From positions 1 to 15,060 of the forward strand of contig JAFZKR010000117.1 of the NCBI GenBank assembly GCA_017551845.1: a stretch of DNA of 15,060 nt. Reading direction: 5' to 3'. Below the pieces are notes generated by a model. The model searched no databases, had not been told where the DNA came from, and saw only the letters and a list, made by a program, of their open reading frames with translations. This stretch comes from Bacteroidaceae bacterium. Its GTDB lineage: Bacteria > Bacteroidota > Bacteroidia > Bacteroidales > Bacteroidaceae. How positions within the stretch are numbered: the first letter of the stretch is position 1; the number at the start of each line of letters is the position of its first letter. Of this stretch, positions 12,801-15,060 are shown piece after piece. Both the position numbers and the translations under genes were made by a program.

Positions 12801-13832
12801 ATGAACATGACATTCAAACGCCAGCTTTTCAGTCCGCAGGAGGTGAAGAAGATGTATCCCGTATCGGACGAGGCTATAGAATCAAAGAAGAGAAACGACA
12901 AAGAGATAAAGGATGTATTCAGTGGGGCATCGGACAAACTTATCCTGATTATCGGTCCCTGCTCGGCCGATCGCGAGGATGCCGTTGTGGATTACATCAG
13001 CCGCCTGCGCCCCATTCAGGAAAAGGTGAAGGAGAAGATAGTAATAATCCCCCGCATATACACCAACAAGCCCCGCACCACCGGTGCAGGCTACAAAGGG
13101 ATGCTGCATCAGCCCAACCCGTTAGCCAGCCCCGACATACTGAAAGGACTTATAGCCATCCGCAAGCTGCATCTCAAGGCCCTGACTGAGACGGGATTCT
13201 CCTGTGCCGATGAGATGCTCTACCCCGAGAACCACCAGTTCCTCTCGGACCTGCTTTCATACGTAGCTGTGGGTGCACGCAGCGTGGAGGACCAGCAGCA
13301 CCGCCTTACAGCCAGCGGACTTGACATTCCCGTTGGCATGAAGAATCCCACCAGCGGTGATATGTCCGTCATGATGAACTCCATACGTGCCGCACAGAGC
13401 GGGCACACATTCATATACCGAGACTGGGAGGTGGAAAGTCTCGGCAACCCATTCACCCACGCCATCCTGCGCGGTTATGTTGACAATCACGGCACCAGCC
13501 ATCCCAACTACCATTACGAAGACCTCAAGCGGCTGGTCGATCTCTACGACGAGGCTCAGCAGCTGCATAATCCAGCCGTCATAGTGGATTGCAACCACTC
13601 CAACTCCGGCAAGAAATTCAAGGAACAGATACGCATAGCCAAGGAGGTTCTCCACAGCATGCGCTCCAACGAATCCATCAAGCGGATTGTCAAGGGGCTC
13701 ATGATAGAGTCATACATCGAGGAGGGAGCACAGGGACCCGGGGAGCACACCTACGGCAAGTCCATCACCGACCCCTGCCTGGGTTGGCCCGACACCGAAC
13801 GGCTCATCCTGGAACTGGCCGGACTATTTTGA
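12801..13832 (+). CDS. aroG: Class I 3-deoxy-7-phosphoheptulonate (DAHP) synthase
   Basis: Commits erythrose 4-phosphate and phosphoenolpyruvate to the shikimate pathway; metal-dependent and cytosolic. The 343-residue protein has IIGPCSADRE near 50-59 (Cys54), NKPRTTGAGYKG at 89-100, GARSVEDQ at 158-165, PVGMKNPTSGD at 177-187 (Lys181), GNPFTHAILRG at 215-225, DCNHSNSGKK at 263-272 (His266), ESYIEEGAQ at 303-311 (Glu303) and SITDPCLGW at 321-329 (Asp324). These match the E. coli AroF/G/H (I-alpha) pattern, including the Cys/His/Glu/Asp metal set. No chorismate mutase domain is fused, unlike the DAHP synthase/chorismate mutase fusions reported in Bacteroides. It is the last gene of the operon. 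Which aromatic amino acid inhibits it cannot be decided from sequence, so the symbol is by family only. Confidence 0.93.
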   Translation: MNMTFKRQLFSPQEVKKMYPVSDEAIESKKRNDKEIKDVFSGASDKLILIIGPCSADREDAVVDYISRLRPIQEKVKEKIVIIPRIYTNKPRTTGAGYKGMLHQPNPLASPDILKGLIAIRKLHLKALTETGFSCADEMLYPENHQFLSDLLSYVAVGARSVEDQQHRLTASGLDIPVGMKNPTSGDMSVMMNSIRAAQSGHTFIYRDWEVESLGNPFTHAILRGYVDNHGTSHPNYHYEDLKRLVDLYDEAQQLHNPAVIVDCNHSNSGKKFKEQIRIAKEVLHSMRSNESIKRIVKGLMIESYIEEGAQGPGEHTYGKSITDPCLGWPDTERLILELAGLF

Positions 13833-13834
13833 CA

Positions 13835-13879
13835 GCATCCGGCAAAGTCCGTTCTCAATCTTCCGGACAGTAGGGATGC
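13835..13879 (+). terminator. Nested stem-loop just after the aromatic operon
   Basis: GCATCC (13835-13840) pairs with GGATGC (13874-13879), and inside it GTCCG (13847-13851) pairs with CGGAC (13864-13868). It starts 3 bases after the DAHP synthase stop codon. No T-tract follows, so it is at best an imperfect terminator or a 3'-end stabilising hairpin. Confidence 0.35.
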
Positions 13880-13927
13880 GAGAATATGCTGTGGGGCTGA
13901 TTCCGTGTCGTAATGTCCGTGGAAACC

Positions 13928-13935
13928 TACTTTGC
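13928..13935 (+). promoter_or_regulatory. Weak -7-like element upstream of the LRR protein gene
   Basis: TACTTTGC resembles TAnnTTTGC but is one base short between TA and TTTGC. It lies 47 bp before the ATG at 13983, with no TTG at -33. It is given only because the position is right. Confidence 0.25.
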
Positions 13936-13982
13936 ACTTTAAATTAGAATTCACGATTAAATTAATAATAACCATTTGAAAT

Positions 13983-14909
13983 ATGAATAAATATAATTGG
14001 ACAACAATCATTTTATTATTTTTTTTACTTACCGACATTTCCGCCCAAAGCGACTCTTCGATGTCCGTTGGAGGGATTTACTATAGTCTTGATGGCAACA
14101 AAGCTGTTGTCACCAATCAAAAGGGAGTTAAGTATCAGGGGGAAATTATCATTCCTGCCACAATCACGTATAACGGCAACACATACACAGTGACCTCTAT
14201 AGGTCAGAGAGCGTTTGAATATTGTGACAGCATTACCAAGGTGGTCCTGCCTGAGACAATAACAAGGATTGGATTTGGGGCATTCAACAGGTGTTACGGT
14301 CTCAGTTCAATCACACTACCGGAATCATTGACATTAATAGAGTCGAATGCTTTTCTGTGGTGTACCGGGCTTAAATCGATTGTTATCCCTGAATCAGTGG
14401 ATACTATTATTCCCGGAGCTTTTTTCTGTTGTAATGGTTTCCCTGTGATAGACGGCATACGATATGCCGACACATATCTGATTGAAGTGACAGACAAGCA
14501 TCGTGAGAGATACACGGTTAGGGAAGGTACGCGGTGGATTGAAGACAATGCCTTCTCCAATAATTATAATCTGCAGACAGTTATTTTACCCTCAACAATT
14601 CAATCAATAGGTAATTTCTCTTTCTCGGAATGTCCAAATCTCTCATCTATCAATATTCCTGAGAATGTACAACTTATAGGAGTTCAAGCCTTCAGTTTTA
14701 CAAATTCACTTAAAAACATCGTCTGCAGGCCGTCAAATCCTCCCTTGGTTTCAAGACTCACTGATATAGTGCCATACTTTGAATGTGTTGACACAGAAGC
14801 GATCACACTTTACGTTCCTCGGAAGAGTCTGAAACTGTACAGTCAATCCCCGGTCTGGAGCGAATTCCGGAAAATAAGGCCTATACCTCGAAAATGGCTA
14901 CAGTTATAG
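13983..14909 (+). CDS. Secreted BspA-type leucine-rich-repeat protein
   Basis: The 308-residue protein starts with a signal peptide (about 1-21, ending DISA before QSDSS). A short N-terminal module follows (VGGIYYSLDG near 29-38, then YQGEIIIPATITYNG). From residue 73 there are 23-residue BspA-type (LRR_5) repeats of the form IGxxAFxxCxxLxxIxLPESLTx: three regular copies at 73-141, a partial copy broken by IRYADTYLIEVTDKHRERYT, then two more at 186-231 and a degenerate one. The C-terminal ALTLYVPxxS-like element (here AITLYVPRKS) and a Trp-x-x-Phe motif close the family pattern. Such proteins act at the surface or outside the cell in adhesion or binding; the ligand here is unknown. No clear T9SS sorting domain or lipobox is seen. 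The gene is visibly more A/T-rich, with different codon use from the operon before it, suggesting separate acquisition. The C-terminus may be altered by a frameshift. Confidence 0.85.
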   Translation: MNKYNWTTIILLFFLLTDISAQSDSSMSVGGIYYSLDGNKAVVTNQKGVKYQGEIIIPATITYNGNTYTVTSIGQRAFEYCDSITKVVLPETITRIGFGAFNRCYGLSSITLPESLTLIESNAFLWCTGLKSIVIPESVDTIIPGAFFCCNGFPVIDGIRYADTYLIEVTDKHRERYTVREGTRWIEDNAFSNNYNLQTVILPSTIQSIGNFSFSECPNLSSINIPENVQLIGVQAFSFTNSLKNIVCRPSNPPLVSRLTDIVPYFECVDTEAITLYVPRKSLKLYSQSPVWSEFRKIRPIPRKWLQL

Positions 14910-15006
14910 AAAAAAATTGATAGGCAGCAGTTTTTATGTTTACTATAACGACGCTAATGGAGGAGGTCAAGTTGCATTGGACGATAAAGCATTTGTGTTA
15001 CACTAG
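14878..15006 (+). pseudogene. Possible out-of-frame C-terminal tail or gene remnant after the LRR gene
   Basis: A 42-codon open stretch in the +1 frame relative to the LRR gene overlaps its end and runs to TAG at 15004-15006. It reads ENGYSYRKKLIGSSFYVYYN and then NDANGGG-like protein sequence, with no start codon of its own near the left end. It could be the displaced C-terminus of the LRR protein or a remnant of another gene. The family is not recognised. Confidence 0.25.
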
Positions 15007-15060
15007 GGAGTGTCCAAAATCAACAAATTTTTCACAACAAATTGATTGTCAGTGTGATAT

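Noticed and set aside
1..15060. tRNA, rRNA, CRISPR array or transposase genes
   Set aside because: No cloverleaf, rRNA core, regularly spaced repeats or transposase motifs were seen on either strand.

Overview
The window looks like a chromosome segment from the order Bacteroidales, probably Prevotella-like. Four things point there: several genes are preceded by the Bacteroidetes -7 promoter element (TAnnTTTGC) instead of a sigma70 TATAAT box; FeoA and FeoB are fused in one protein; there is a membrane-anchored AraC-type regulator; and there is a BspA-type leucine-rich-repeat protein. Genus and species cannot be settled from this sequence alone.

Layout. Positions 1-2399 (minus strand) hold most of a FeoA-FeoB ferrous iron transporter, cut at its C-terminus by the window edge. 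Its promoter lies at about 2418-2449 and a 20-bp near-palindrome sits over the -33 element. Positions 2487-2672 hold a compact element bounded by a perfect 18-bp inverted repeat, with three internal hairpins. It lies between the feoAB promoter and the end of the next gene and is the most unusual object in the window. Positions 2686-3669 (minus) encode a short GMP synthase that has the ATP-pyrophosphatase and dimerisation domains but no glutaminase domain. A 295-bp divergent intergenic region follows, with a -7 box for each side. Positions 3965-4927 (plus) encode a membrane-anchored AraC-type regulator, and 5001-7340 a secreted GH3 beta-glucosidase that ends at a clear intrinsic terminator.

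Positions 7527-13832 are a tight six-gene aromatic amino acid operon: pheA (chorismate mutase-prephenate dehydratase-ACT), aroB, aroC, aroA, tyrA and a DAHP synthase. The gaps are very small; aroB/aroC, aroC/aroA and aroA/tyrA overlap. Together these genes cover the entry step (DAHP), dehydroquinate formation, EPSP, chorismate, and both branches to phenylpyruvate and 4-hydroxyphenylpyruvate. Dehydroquinate dehydratase, shikimate dehydrogenase, shikimate kinase and the final aminotransferase are not here and must be encoded elsewhere if the pathway is complete.

Positions 13983-14909 encode a secreted BspA-type LRR protein whose DNA is visibly more A/T-rich than the operon. The last 150 bases hold a short out-of-frame coding-like tail and nothing else recognisable. 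No tRNA, rRNA, CRISPR array or complete insertion sequence was found.
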